Assembly (NCBI RefSeq): GCF_011059105.1
Contig: NZ_JAALLS010000022.1
Location: forward strand, 17,884 to 81,883
Reading direction: 5' to 3'
Length of the DNA stretch: 64,000 bases
Source of the DNA: Fodinibius halophilus
GTDB lineage: Bacteria > Bacteroidota > Rhodothermia > Balneolales > Balneolaceae
Below, piece by piece: positions 38,218 to 47,646 of the stretch (position 1 is its first letter; each line of letters begins with the position of its first letter). The notes beneath the pieces were generated by a model. That model worked only from the letters and a program-made list of their open reading frames with translations. It was not told where the DNA came from and made no database searches. The translations under genes were made by a program, and so were the position numbers.

Positions 38218-38842
38218 TCATTCAGCCATACAGGCATTATAATCATCTATTGCAGTAGCTACAGCTAATGTTGCATTATAAACTGCCCCCGCAGCACAAG
38301 TGGCATAACCACCAGGGCCAGTTCTTAACCCTATTATTGTACATCCGTAATAGATCATAAAATCATATGTACGATGAGCGCTTTGTATGTCTTCCTCAAA
38401 TTGCGCTTGACAGTTATTGCTTTTGTTTAAAGTATTGTTGTTCGAAGTCGAAATATTGTGAAGTATTTTGAATAGTTGTCTTACCTCTACTTCAGGACGC
38501 TTACTAAGCTCGAATTGTTCTTTTAAGTAATTGACCTTCTCCATAATAAGAATTTTTCTTTCTTCCCAATATTCTTGATTTAATCCGATTTGGTTTAAAA
38601 CATCTTCTTTTGATTGATTCTTAGAAAATGAAGTTTTCCGATTCATCATCTTTTTTCTAATCTGACTAAATTGATTAGTAGTTTTCTTATTGAGTTCAAC
38701 ATATACAGAATCCTTGGAAATTTCCTTTGCTAATTCTTGCACCGATAAGCTGCTAAAATCAATACTTTTGGTATTACTAACCTGTTCTTGACACCCCCAA
38801 AGAAAAGAACCAAACATACACTAATTGAAAGTAAAGTTTTCA
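38218..38842 (-). CDS. hypothetical lipoprotein gene with one-base frameshift
   Basis: From an ATG at 38842 the frame encodes M-K-T-L-L-S-I-S-V-C-L-V-L-F-F-G and then meets a run of five G (C at 38794-38798 on the plus strand). One extra base there would give F-F-G-G-C-Q-E-Q, a good lipoprotein signal, and continue into the main frame of about 190 residues. Without it the main frame can only begin at 38817 with M-F-G-S-F-L-W-G-C, a poor signal. The mature part has a charged helical region followed by a Gly/Ala-rich end with several Cys. Family not recognised. Confidence 0.65.
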
Positions 38843-39135
38843 TAATTATTTTTTTGTTTTATATTTTCTCATCCAAAAAGCCAACGTACTAACCTATTTC
38901 AATGAGGTGCTCTCTTAGCCCTTTTAATGAATGCCTTTCCAATATCATGAATGGGATTAAGCCCGTCAATATTGAACTGTATCCCATTTGTTTTCTGTCT
39001 ATCCGTTTTGTTTGATGCCGATTTTAGGAGCCAAGATACAAGATATTAGGATCCCGGAAATTTGTTAATTCCATAACTGATTAGTGTTTTCATCTTCGAC
39101 AGTAAAAGATAACCGACATAAGTCTAACTCTTTGC
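38843..39135. other. gene-free interval
   Basis: No good start-to-stop frame. On the minus strand a start-less frame across 38900-39040 reads N-G-I-Q-F-N-I-D-G-L-N-P-I-H and ends in a stop; it could be the tail of a lost gene but matches nothing I know. Confidence 0.35.
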
Positions 39136-39504
39136 TTAGTTGTTATACTCTTTATCATATAAGAGCTTCTCTCTAAGCTCGGTAAAATTCGTTTCGTAGT
39201 GTCGTTTAAGAAACTTGTATAGGGCTTGCTCATCTTTTAAGCCGATCTCCGCAGCGATAGCCCGACTTGTTTTGTAAGGATACTGTAAAGTCGCTTTGTG
39301 TAGTTGGGTATATCGTACTCTGCAAAGACATTTATATGGCGTCTCACCGAAGTGCTCTGAAAAAGAAGTCGAAAAATAACTTCTCGAATATCCCATGTAC
39401 CGGGCCCAATCTTGTACGCTTGTTATTTGCTTTAAATTCTTTTTTAGAATATTGAGTGATAATTTTAAGTGAATAGGTTTATAGCAATATTTTTTCTCTT
39501 GCAT
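39136..39504 (-). CDS. small AraC-type HTH protein
   Basis: 122 residues made almost entirely of an AraC/XylS-type double HTH domain (W-A-R-Y-M-G-Y-S-R-S-Y-F-S, then S-R-A-I-A-A-E-I-G-L-K-D-E). The usual ligand-binding domain is absent. It could be a free-standing regulator, or the surviving tail of a larger one. Flanked by noncoding DNA of about 300 bp on each side, in the IS-damaged part of the window. Confidence 0.7.
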   Translation of the reverse strand: MQEKKYCYKPIHLKLSLNILKKNLKQITSVQDWARYMGYSRSYFSTSFSEHFGETPYKCLCRVRYTQLHKATLQYPYKTSRAIAAEIGLKDEQALYKFLKRHYETNFTELREKLLYDKEYNN

Positions 39505-39802
39505 ATCTAGCCGAGTTATATTTCTATTATGATACTTTATATCAAGAGCTTCAGCCGATACTTTTGTTACATTAGAACCCTTTAATTGTTATAGAACTAA
39601 TAATTTTTCAAATATGGCTTCTGCCAGTATCATTTTACAGTATGCTTGTAAGCCAACTATTTCAATGAGAATTCGAAGAACAAATATTGTAAAAGAACTT
39701 CTATGTTATAACGAGTAGGGGGAATACTAGAAGTTTGACGTGGGGAACAACAAACCCCGACCCCGAATCCACCGGGCTCGTGATGGCAGCTATTAAGGGA
39801 TT
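39505..39802. other. gene-free interval
   Basis: Nothing coding seen. The right part (39740-39790) is GC-rich with GGGG/CCCC words near 39744-39763 and may form a small hairpin. No tRNA or known RNA recognised. Confidence 0.35.
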
Positions 39803-40849
39803 TTAAACCATCTTGTTATTATTTCGAAAAACACCCAACCCGGGCTGATCACTTAATACAAGCTTTTTATCTTCGGTAAGTGCTACCCCTTCAAAAGGAT
39901 CATCCTTAATCAACAAAAAACCATCCAGGTCCACATAATCAGCCCATGTCCCGATCAGGGCTCCGGCGGAAATGGCCAGCGAACTCTCAATCATACAGCC
40001 CACCATTACGCTTAAATCATACTTTTGAGCCTGTGCAATTACATTTCGTGCTTTAACCAGGCTCCCTATTTTCATCAGCTTGATGTTGATGCCGTGAAAA
40101 GCCCGGGACATCTGCTTCAGGTTTTCGTTCCCCTTAAAACTTTCATCGGCCATAAGGGGCAACGGCGACCACTGTTTTAAGGCTATCATCTCATCAAACA
40201 TGGCCGACGGCATCGGCTGCTCTACCAGTTCTATATTTTGATCCGCTAAGAAGGTGATCTGTTTCTTGGCCTCATTGACGTTCTTCCACCCTTCGTTGGC
40301 ATCTACGCGAATAGGCTTATCCGTAATTTCCCGTATGCCCCGAATAATATCACGGTCACGCTCGGTACCCAGCTTTACTTTCAGGATGGGATATTCTTCT
40401 GCTTCACGAACTTTCTGTTGCATCACTTCAATGCTGTCCAAGCCGATGGTAAAGGATGTGGAAGGAGTTATATTTGAAGGAGCATTCCAACATTTCCATA
40501 GCGGCTGCTCTTCTGATTTGGCCCACCAATCCAACCATGCCATCTCGAGCGCTGCCAATGCAGCATATACCGGGGAATCCAAGCTTGCTAATTTTTGAGC
40601 CACGGCATCCGGACTATCCAAGTCGTCAAAAAAACCTTCTCCAAGATCATCAATGAAGTTGATAACTGTTTCGGCATCTTCAGCATAGCGTCGATTGGGC
40701 CCTGCTTCTCCCCAACCGGTAATGCCGTCGGCCGTAAGGCTGACCACCACATTGCGCACTGTTTCTTTGGTACCGCGGGCAATAGTAAATGGATTGGTTA
40801 ATGTGAGTTCACTGACTTGGCACTCAATATTAAAATGAGACATACCCAA
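39803..40849 (-). CDS. dipeptide epimerase (enolase superfamily)
   Basis: 348 residues of the muconate-lactonizing subgroup. The catalytic Lys pair and metal ligands are visible: K-V-K-L-G, D in R-V-D-A-N-E, E in E-L-V-E-Q-P, D in M-A-D-E-S, and K in N-I-K-L-M-K-I. These match L-Ala-D/L-Glu epimerases, which recycle cell-wall peptides; exact specificity cannot be read. Its start overlaps the cdsA stop by 20 bp; the third codon is a second possible ATG. Confidence 0.88.
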   Translation of the reverse strand: MGMSHFNIECQVSELTLTNPFTIARGTKETVRNVVVSLTADGITGWGEAGPNRRYAEDAETVINFIDDLGEGFFDDLDSPDAVAQKLASLDSPVYAALAALEMAWLDWWAKSEEQPLWKCWNAPSNITPSTSFTIGLDSIEVMQQKVREAEEYPILKVKLGTERDRDIIRGIREITDKPIRVDANEGWKNVNEAKKQITFLADQNIELVEQPMPSAMFDEMIALKQWSPLPLMADESFKGNENLKQMSRAFHGINIKLMKIGSLVKARNVIAQAQKYDLSVMVGCMIESSLAISAGALIGTWADYVDLDGFLLIKDDPFEGVALTEDKKLVLSDQPGLGVFRNNNKMV

Positions 40850-41651
40850 TAACTTTCAAGAAATAGAGGTAACAATAAAAAGCCGGTGCTGCTAAGATAA
40901 GGGCATCAAATCGATCGAAGACACCACCATGTCCCGGCAGTATGTTAGAAGCGTCTTTTACATTTGCTGCCCGCTTGAGGCGACTTGCTGTTAAATCACC
41001 AATAGGGCCAAAAATACTAACAAATACGGCAGCAGGAGCTATAGCCAGTATAGAGACAGGAAACTCAAAGGGCACAAAATATATGACTAACCCTAATCCT
41101 ACCAATGCCCCGATGATCCCGAAAAAAAAGCCTTCCCAGGTCTTGTTCGGACTAATGGTGGGAGCCAGCTTATTTTTACCAAATGCCTTCCCACCAAAAT
41201 ATGCAAAAACATCATTCCCCCAGACCATCAGTAGTACGCTTATGGTCAATGCAAAGCCCATTTCACTGCTTCCCATATCACGTATCAAAAGCATCGTTAA
41301 TAAGCCCAATGGAGCATAAATGCCTGCAAAAAAGGTAGATATAAGTTCTTGTAACCCAACATTCCCGGTTTTAAATATTTTAACTGCCACAAAAACCAGA
41401 AAAATCCCAATACCTATAGGAAAAGCGTGATCCAAAAAAGGGATCAAAAGCACCCATAGTCCAATAGCATAGGGGAAATAAGGATCCGGCTTAAAACCGG
41501 ATCCTTCACTTAGGGCCGAGAGTTCATACTGAATAAATAAAGATATAAGTACCACCAACCCTGCAAAGCTCCAACCACCCATCCAGGTAATAAATAAGAA
41601 TAGAGCCGCAGCTGGCGCGGCAAAGAGAATACGCTTAGCTAATTCACTCAC
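40830..41651 (-). CDS. cdsA: phosphatidate cytidylyltransferase
   Basis: Makes CDP-diacylglycerol for phospholipids in the inner membrane. 273 residues with about eight helices. The family signature near the C-terminus is present (G-P-I-G-D-L-T-A-S-R-L-K-R-x-x-x-V-K-D), and K-T-W-E-G-F-F is the other conserved block. Lies 7 bp after the DUF2007 gene and overlaps the epimerase gene by 20 bp. Confidence 0.95.
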   Translation of the reverse strand: MSELAKRILFAAPAAALFLFITWMGGWSFAGLVVLISLFIQYELSALSEGSGFKPDPYFPYAIGLWVLLIPFLDHAFPIGIGIFLVFVAVKIFKTGNVGLQELISTFFAGIYAPLGLLTMLLIRDMGSSEMGFALTISVLLMVWGNDVFAYFGGKAFGKNKLAPTISPNKTWEGFFFGIIGALVGLGLVIYFVPFEFPVSILAIAPAAVFVSIFGPIGDLTASRLKRAANVKDASNILPGHGGVFDRFDALILAAPAFYCYLYFLKVIGYVSF

Positions 41652-41658
41652 AGCTTAT

Positions 41659-41922
41659 CTACTCTTCCTCCCCTTCATTATTAAGCGCAGTTTCAGCCAG
41701 GATTTCACGGGCTTCCTCTTCATACTCATTTGGTACGTACAGATATACCAAAGCTGTATCTCCTATATTCAAACTTAAGGCAGAGTCGCGCTTCGATAAA
41801 ATATTAGCCGGTATATCTTGGTCAGCCAGGTGATCTTTAGCCATTTCAACTTTATACTCTGTTCCTGCCTCCATAACACAGGCCCAATTTTCAATTTCGT
41901 TCGGATCGGCTTCATTAAACAT
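41659..41922 (-). CDS. DUF2007 domain protein
   Basis: 87 residues, small and soluble. The pattern matches DUF2007 (V-E-M-A-K-D-H-L-A-D-Q-D-I-P-A-N-I ... V-Y-L-Y-V-P-N-E-Y-E-E-E-A), a putative signal-transducing fold of unknown function. It lies tightly between the CPBP protease gene and cdsA. Confidence 0.82.
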   Translation of the reverse strand: MFNEADPNEIENWACVMEAGTEYKVEMAKDHLADQDIPANILSKRDSALSLNIGDTALVYLYVPNEYEEEAREILAETALNNEGEEE

Positions 41923-41934
41923 AGTAACTCCGTT

Positions 41935-42840
41935 TTAGGTTGCCCTTTTGGTGTACTGGTTGTACATGAAATATACAATAAAACCACTTATTAACAGACT
42001 CGGAATTACAGCTTCTATAGGCGGCATTGATTCGGGTGTAATTTCGGCAAAAGCGGAATCCGGGTAGTAGGTACCTACCAGCACGCTTCCCCCGTTATTC
42101 ACCAAGTGAGCAACCATCGCCGGTAGAATACTGCGTGATGTCCACGTTATAAAAGCAAAAACCATCCCCAGTGTTGCTAGAGGCAACAAGTTTGTAGGCT
42201 GTATGTGATACATCCCAAAGAAGATCCCTGAAACAATAATTGCGGGCCAAATCCCCCAACTTTTCTCCAAAGCTCGCATTACGTAGCCGCGATATAGCAC
42301 TTCTTCACATACAGCAGGTACCAGGGCTACATGAAAAAGAGTAAGCCATACCAGGTGATCTCCCTTCAAGAAATCCTCAATCATCTGCATCTGGGTATTT
42401 TGCATCTCACTCAGGAATTCAGGAGCCGGAACCATGGCATTAAGCCATGATAAGAACCATACAAAAGGTTGTATGGCAAAAATCAATGCAATAGTTAGGA
42501 CAATCTTTGACGGAGTATCGGGGTTGAAGTTAAACCGAAAAAAAGAGGGGCGACCTCTAGAAGAAACATGAAGACGTGCAAAAAACCAGGTAGCTAACCC
42601 CAGAAATAGAATTTGGCCAGTAGAATTGCCAATAAAGAGAAGGTCAATATTCTCTGTAACTAATTTTTCTATCTGGGCAGGATCAAAGGTCCCTCCTTGT
42701 TGCCATACTATTAACAGTATCCCGACAACGTTAGCAGTAACCTGAAACAAAACGAAGGCACCAATAATCCAAAGAATGGCCAGTGCCCAGTCGGCAAAAC
42801 CGTTTCGTTCTGCCCATGAAGTATAATGTTCTTCGCTCAT
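41935..42840 (-). CDS. CPBP-family intramembrane metalloprotease
   Basis: 301 residues with about eight hydrophobic helices. The glutamic-protease motifs are intact: C-E-E-V-L-Y-R-G, F-F-G-M-Y-H near residue 220, and H-L-V-N-N. Relatives cleave prenylated or membrane proteins, or confer bacteriocin self-protection; the substrate here is unknown. Twelve bp before DUF2007. Confidence 0.9.
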   Translation of the reverse strand: MSEEHYTSWAERNGFADWALAILWIIGAFVLFQVTANVVGILLIVWQQGGTFDPAQIEKLVTENIDLLFIGNSTGQILFLGLATWFFARLHVSSRGRPSFFRFNFNPDTPSKIVLTIALIFAIQPFVWFLSWLNAMVPAPEFLSEMQNTQMQMIEDFLKGDHLVWLTLFHVALVPAVCEEVLYRGYVMRALEKSWGIWPAIIVSGIFFGMYHIQPTNLLPLATLGMVFAFITWTSRSILPAMVAHLVNNGGSVLVGTYYPDSAFAEITPESMPPIEAVIPSLLISGFIVYFMYNQYTKRAT

Positions 42841-42892
42841 TAAAAAATTAAATTCTCAAATTGGCAATATTATTTATTGCCAGAATAAACAA

Positions 42893-43480
42893 TTATCCCT
42901 CGTCTTTGCCAAATATTTTAGCGCCGATCATTCCTGTTATAAGATTTCCAATTCCCAATATTACGGTATTCATTAAAAATCCCTTTGTGATACCCCAAAG
43001 GGTATTACTGTTTTTAAATTCTGAGGCTATGCTATCAACCATTTGCTGTTTTTGCCCTTCAGGAACTCCTTCCATGGCTTCAAAATTTGCAATCATGCTA
43101 TCCATAAGACGCTCAGTATATGTTGGATCAATGACATTCCAAAATTGGTTCAGGACAGTAACAACAATAGCGGTGGCAATGGCAACATATAGTCCTATTA
43201 GAGCTCCCTTTCCAAGCGTAATAGATAATCCGCCATATGTTTTAGAATAATGCCAAATAGCAAGTATAGCACCACATATACCAACCAAACAAGCGATACT
43301 AGAGCTTACCGTCTGATTCATATTGCCAAACATAGAACCGGACGGTTCTGAATTAATCATTGCATAACCACCAATTAGTGATATCGCAAAATAAAGAATA
43401 CCAAAAATAAGTGCAGCTATACCTACAGATGTCCAATATGACGGCTGTTCGTTAACTGTTTGTTGTTGTGACTCTTCCAT
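42893..43480 (-). CDS. DUF4199 domain membrane protein
   Basis: 195 residues with four hydrophobic helices, matching DUF4199 of Bacteroidota by pattern (Y-G-G-L-S-I-T-L-G-K-G-A-L-I-G). Function unknown. Its start overlaps the upstream DUF2085 gene by 29 bp. Confidence 0.8.
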   Translation of the reverse strand: MEESQQQTVNEQPSYWTSVGIAALIFGILYFAISLIGGYAMINSEPSGSMFGNMNQTVSSSIACLVGICGAILAIWHYSKTYGGLSITLGKGALIGLYVAIATAIVVTVLNQFWNVIDPTYTERLMDSMIANFEAMEGVPEGQKQQMVDSIASEFKNSNTLWGITKGFLMNTVILGIGNLITGMIGAKIFGKDEG

Positions 43481-43952
43481 GATTTATCCCCTTTGATTTG
43501 ATTGTAGTTAGAAAAAAGTCTCTTGAAAAGATTAGTGCGCCAGTTGAGCCCAATAGGATCCCCAACACCAATCGCGAGAGAAGCGTATTTTGCCAAAATC
43601 CGAGCATATTTCCAACAACATCAATAAAATTTAATATAAGTGCTGAAAGTGCTAATTTTTTGGGCGATAGTAAGTTAGGAAAAGTCCATTTAGCCCATAA
43701 AGGCATTGTTATCCAGAATATGGCAAAGGCCGAATAGATCCCCAAACACCGGCTGCAAACAGCCATGGGTTGTCCATTTATCCAAAATGAACGTTCTGGG
43801 AGTTGGTGGCACAGCATCTGAAATGCCTGATGTTGCCACTGAAATAGCCAAAAGCCCGATTGATTCCATAATCCACCACCTAATGCCACCAAAACAATGC
43901 CGCAAGTTAAAACCAATACTAAAAAGTAAAGTTTTAACTGCTTCGTTTGCAT
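43452..43952 (-). CDS. DUF2085 domain membrane protein
   Basis: 166 residues. The family motif is clear: C-H-Q-L-P-E-R-S-F, then A-V-C-S-R-C-L-G-I-Y, with conserved Cys that may bind a metal. Four helices. Function unknown. It lies 9 bp after the thioesterase gene, in the accA-cdsA run. Confidence 0.85.
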   Translation of the reverse strand: MQTKQLKLYFLVLVLTCGIVLVALGGGLWNQSGFWLFQWQHQAFQMLCHQLPERSFWINGQPMAVCSRCLGIYSAFAIFWITMPLWAKWTFPNLLSPKKLALSALILNFIDVVGNMLGFWQNTLLSRLVLGILLGSTGALIFSRDFFLTTIKSKGINHGRVTTTNS

Positions 43953-43961
43953 AACCTTAAA

Positions 43962-44429
43962 TTAGATCGCAGATTCCAAGTTACTGATAAAATCAGCGGG
44001 AGCCCGACACGGTTTCCGGTTTTCTTCTTTCATAAAACAGAGTGATACCTGTCCAATTATATGAGGTTGTTCCCTCCTTTCAGTATAAACTTCGTAGTAC
44101 GTTTCGAGTTTTACTGTAGGAACCTCAAACAGCATCACTTTAATAGTCATTAACTCATCATAGAAAACGGGTGCTTTATAATCAACTTCGGTATGGATAA
44201 CCGGAAGCATAACGCCGTTTTCTTCGAGCTTGGTATAGGGAAAGCCCAATGACCGAATCATTTCGGTACGGGACTCCTCAAAATATTCCAGATAGCGTCC
44301 ATAATAGACATAGCCCATCTGGTCGGTTTCTCCATACCGGCTGCGTAGGCTATGAGAGTAACAATAGATCGGGTCTTCTGATGGAATCACAGTGCGATAT
44401 GTTAGGCCGGCTGGGCAGCTTGTTCCCAT
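43962..44429 (-). CDS. acyl-CoA thioesterase, YbgC/FcbC-like hot-dog fold
   Basis: 155 residues. The family block [20 protein letters not shown] contains the catalytic Asp and the Y-x-x-Y core. Members hydrolyse acyl-CoA or 4-hydroxybenzoyl-CoA; substrate unclear. From its first ATG (44429) it overlaps accA by 28 bp; a GTG at 44390 would give a shorter N-terminus that fits the family better. Confidence 0.88.
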   Translation of the reverse strand: MGTSCPAGLTYRTVIPSEDPIYCYSHSLRSRYGETDQMGYVYYGRYLEYFEESRTEMIRSLGFPYTKLEENGVMLPVIHTEVDYKAPVFYDELMTIKVMLFEVPTVKLETYYEVYTERREQPHIIGQVSLCFMKEENRKPCRAPADFISNLESAI

Positions 44430-45367
44430 TCGCCCATATTGGAATACTTTTCAATACGGTTTTCAACCAGTTCTGCGGGCGACATTTTTTTGAGACGCTT
44501 TAATGATTCCAGTAGCTGTTCTTTGACTGCCTTTGCCGATTGATCAGGGTCGCGATGGGCTCCCCCTAGTGGTTCATCAATAATTCCTTCAATAATACCC
44601 ATATCTTCAAGATCAGGAGCCGTTAACTTTAGTACCGCTGCGGCCTGTTCTTTATAGTCCCAGGTTTTCCATAAAATTGAAGAACATGATTCGGGAGAAA
44701 TTACCGAATACCAGGTATTTTCCATCATATACACTTCATTACCCATGCCGATACCGATTGCACCACCGCTGGCACCTTCTCCTATCACCACTGAAATAAT
44801 AGGCACCTTGAGCGTTGCCATCATCTTTAAATTCTTTGCTATGGCCTCGGCCTGTCCACGTTCTTCGGCTTCTAAGCCAGGATAAGCACCGGGGGTATCT
44901 AACAAAGTAATAACCGGTATATCAAACTTTTCGCCTAGTTTCATAAGGCGATGAGCCTTTCGATATCCTTCAGGGTTTGCCATCCCAAACCGGCGATATT
45001 GTCGGCTGTCGGTATCCCGGCCCTTTTGATGCCCCATGATAACCACTGATTGGCCATCAATTGTTGCAAATCCTCCTACAATAGCTTTATCGTCACTATG
45101 GTATCGGTCACCGTGAATTTCTACAAAGTTTTCGGTGATTTTATAAATATAATCCAGCGTATAGGGCCGCTCGGGATGACGAGCCAGCTGTACACGCTGC
45201 CATCGTGTTAAATTGGAAAAGATGGATTTTCGCAGTTCATCAACACGCTCTTCAAGTCGTTCGATTTCAGGTGTTAATACATCATCGTCCGTTATCGAAA
45301 GCTCGCTGAGCTCTTTAATTTTCTTTTCGAGATCAGCAATTGGTTGTTCGAAATCTAAATACTCCAT
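44402..45367 (-). CDS. accA: acetyl-CoA carboxylase carboxyltransferase subunit alpha
   Basis: Transfers the carboxyl group from biotin to acetyl-CoA, with AccD, in fatty-acid synthesis. 321 residues from the ATG at 45367 ([10 protein letters not shown]), which matches the family start better than an upstream TTG at 45400. The crotonase-fold blocks G-E-G-A-S-G-G-A and P-E-x-C-x-x-I-L are visible. Head of the lipid-related run. Confidence 0.95.
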   Translation of the reverse strand: MEYLDFEQPIADLEKKIKELSELSITDDDVLTPEIERLEERVDELRKSIFSNLTRWQRVQLARHPERPYTLDYIYKITENFVEIHGDRYHSDDKAIVGGFATIDGQSVVIMGHQKGRDTDSRQYRRFGMANPEGYRKAHRLMKLGEKFDIPVITLLDTPGAYPGLEAEERGQAEAIAKNLKMMATLKVPIISVVIGEGASGGAIGIGMGNEVYMMENTWYSVISPESCSSILWKTWDYKEQAAAVLKLTAPDLEDMGIIEGIIDEPLGGAHRDPDQSAKAVKEQLLESLKRLKKMSPAELVENRIEKYSNMGEWEQAAQPA

Positions 45368-45443
45368 ACCATTTATTTGTCGCTTGAAAATTCCGTTCAA
45401 ATATAAGAACTAAAGCTAAGATTTAAGAACTTATCTTAGAGTT

Positions 45444-46172
45444 TTACAGTGTCCCGAAAATACTTTGAAGTTTTAATGTCCAAACCCTCCATATCGCTTC
45501 CCAGACAATACCTTTCGACATTTTAGACACCCCTTCTTCTCGCTCACGAAAGATAATTGCTACTTCTCTGAGTGTAAACCCTGCTTGCCAAGCTCTAAAA
45601 TGTAATTCGATCTGGAATGCATAGCCATTAGATTTGATCCCATCCACTGGAATATGTTCCAACACATTTCTATGGATACATTTAAAACCGGCGGTAGTAT
45701 CAAAAATAGGAAGCCCAGTAATATAACGGGCATACAGATTGGCACTATAAGAGAGAATTAATCGACTCAAAGGCCAATTAATAATGCTGATACCATCAGC
45801 ATAACGCGACCCAATAGCCACATCGGCATCACTATTTTTAACTTTATTAACTAAGCGCGGCAGGTCATCAGGATCATGAGAAAAGTCAGCATCCATCTCA
45901 CATATATAATCGTATTCATGCTCCAGGGCATATTTAAATCCTCGCACATAGGCTGTGCCCAATCCCAATTTTCCGGATCGTTCAATTAAATGAAGGCGAC
46001 CACCATATTGCTCTTGCTGATCTTTAACGATCTGCGCCGTTCCATCCGGGGATCCATCATCCACAATCAGCAGATGCATAGCCGGGGCTAATCCCATAAC
46101 CTGCTCAATTAATCGAGGCACATTATGAGACTCATTATATGTAGGTACAATAACTAATGTCTTATCAGACAT
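45444..46172 (-). CDS. polyprenol monophosphate mannosyl/glucosyltransferase (GT2)
   Basis: 242 residues of the DPM1-like GT2 family, which transfers a sugar from a nucleotide donor to a lipid phosphate. Seen: V-P-T-Y-N-E at the N-terminus, V-D-D-G-S-P-D-G-T, M-D-A-D-F-S-H-D (the DxD donor site), and F-D-T-T-A-G-F-K. It lacks a membrane domain. The gap to accA is 76 bp, so it may start the run. Divergent from tgt across 155 bp. Confidence 0.9.
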   Translation of the reverse strand: MSDKTLVIVPTYNESHNVPRLIEQVMGLAPAMHLLIVDDGSPDGTAQIVKDQQEQYGGRLHLIERSGKLGLGTAYVRGFKYALEHEYDYICEMDADFSHDPDDLPRLVNKVKNSDADVAIGSRYADGISIINWPLSRLILSYSANLYARYITGLPIFDTTAGFKCIHRNVLEHIPVDGIKSNGYAFQIELHFRAWQAGFTLREVAIIFREREEGVSKMSKGIVWEAIWRVWTLKLQSIFGTL

Positions 46173-46327
46173 AATACTTTCTGAATAACTCTTTAATAGT
46201 ACTGGTAAAACAGCAGATTAATAATTGCTAAGGATACAAAAATGTAACTTAAGGTTACATCAAATAATTTATTAATTTCCAGCCCAATATTATCAACAAT
46301 ACTGAAAACTCATAATCCTATACATTT

Positions 46328-47455
46328 TTGTTTGAACTAAAAAAGACGGCAGCCTCAACGAAGGCACGACTAGGTACGCTAACAACAGACCACGGTGAAA
46401 TATCGACCCCTATTTTTATGCCTGTTGGTACACTGGCATCTGTGAAAGCAGTTAAGCAGGATGACCTGAAAGAAAAAATTAAAGCTCAGATCATACTCGG
46501 CAATACCTATCATCTTTATTTGCGCCCCGGATGCGATATTATGGAAAGTGCCGGAGGATTACATTCTTTTATGAGCTGGGATCGCCCTATTCTAACTGAT
46601 TCCGGCGGATACCAAGTATTTTCATTATCAGATAATCGAGAACTTACCGAAGAAGGGGCAGAGTTCAAAAGTCACCTTGACGGATCTAAACATATGTTTA
46701 CCCCAGAAAACGTGGTTGATATACAGCGTACCCTGGGTTCCGATATTATGATGGTACTGGATGAATGTCCGCCCTACCCCTGCAGCTATGAATATGCTAA
46801 AGAATCAATGGAGCTGACTCATCGCTGGGAGAAGCGCGGGCGCGAGGCTTTCTTAAATACAGAGCCTAAATACGGACACAAGCAAGCCCAGTTTGGTATT
46901 GTTCAAGGGGGTACTTTTGAAGACCTTCGTATTGAATCATCCAAGCGGGTAGCTGATATGGATTTTGAGGGTATTGCTATTGGCGGGTTAAGTGTAGGGG
47001 AACCCACCGATCTGATGTATGAGATGACTGATTTAAATACCGATTATCTTCCTGAAAACAAGGCCAGGTATTTGATGGGAGTAGGCAAGCCCGCTAATCT
47101 TCTGCATTGCATTGCGCGCGGAATCGATATGTTTGATTGCGTACTGCCAACCCGTAATGCCCGTAACGGTCAAATATTTACCGATAATGGATACATTAAT
47201 ATTTCCAATGCCAAGTGGAAGAATCATAATCAGCCCTTAGATCCGGCCTTTCCTTCTGACCTCTGCTCCAAATATAAGATGTCTTATATCCATCACCTCT
47301 TCCGAAATAATGAACTGTTGGGACTTGAACTTGCCAGCCTCCACAACCTCACTTTTTATCTATCGCTTATGGATGAAGTCAAAGAACGTATTGCAAACGA
47401 TACTTTTCACAATTGGTACAAAGAAAAAGCTGAAGTGCTGGATACCAAAATTTAG
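46328..47455 (+). CDS. tgt: tRNA-guanine transglycosylase
   Basis: Exchanges G34 for preQ1 in tRNAs for Asp, Asn, His and Tyr. 375 residues. The catalytic Asp is in L-T-D-S-G-G-Y-Q-V-F, and the D-C-V-L-P-T-R-N-A-R-N-G-Q loop is intact. The zinc site is not: in C-x-C-x-x-C-x25-H the first two Cys are replaced (F and S), while the third Cys and the His remain, as in other Bacteroidota by memory. Start is TTG; no ATG is available in frame. Confidence 0.94.
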   Translation: MFELKKTAASTKARLGTLTTDHGEISTPIFMPVGTLASVKAVKQDDLKEKIKAQIILGNTYHLYLRPGCDIMESAGGLHSFMSWDRPILTDSGGYQVFSLSDNRELTEEGAEFKSHLDGSKHMFTPENVVDIQRTLGSDIMMVLDECPPYPCSYEYAKESMELTHRWEKRGREAFLNTEPKYGHKQAQFGIVQGGTFEDLRIESSKRVADMDFEGIAIGGLSVGEPTDLMYEMTDLNTDYLPENKARYLMGVGKPANLLHCIARGIDMFDCVLPTRNARNGQIFTDNGYINISNAKWKNHNQPLDPAFPSDLCSKYKMSYIHHLFRNNELLGLELASLHNLTFYLSLMDEVKERIANDTFHNWYKEKAEVLDTKI

Positions 47456-47646
47456 TAGCTGATATAACTTTCTCTTATCCTGACTCCTGCACTTGCCCCG
47501 CCTGCTCAAAATAAACCTGTATATTAAACAACAATCACTATTTAGACTGATAAAAGCGTTAGAACATCTGCCAATGTTACCTTCGGTGACTCCTGCCAGG
47601 ATATGCTTGAAACGGGAAATTCTACATTGTAAATTTATGGTCTCCG

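Noticed and set aside
38900..39040. Small minus-strand gene in the gap after the frameshifted lipoprotein
   Set aside because: The readable frame has no start codon and no family resemblance.
45368..45400. Longer accA N-terminus from TTG at 45400
   Set aside because: The ATG at 45367 begins at the usual family position; upstream residues do not match the family.
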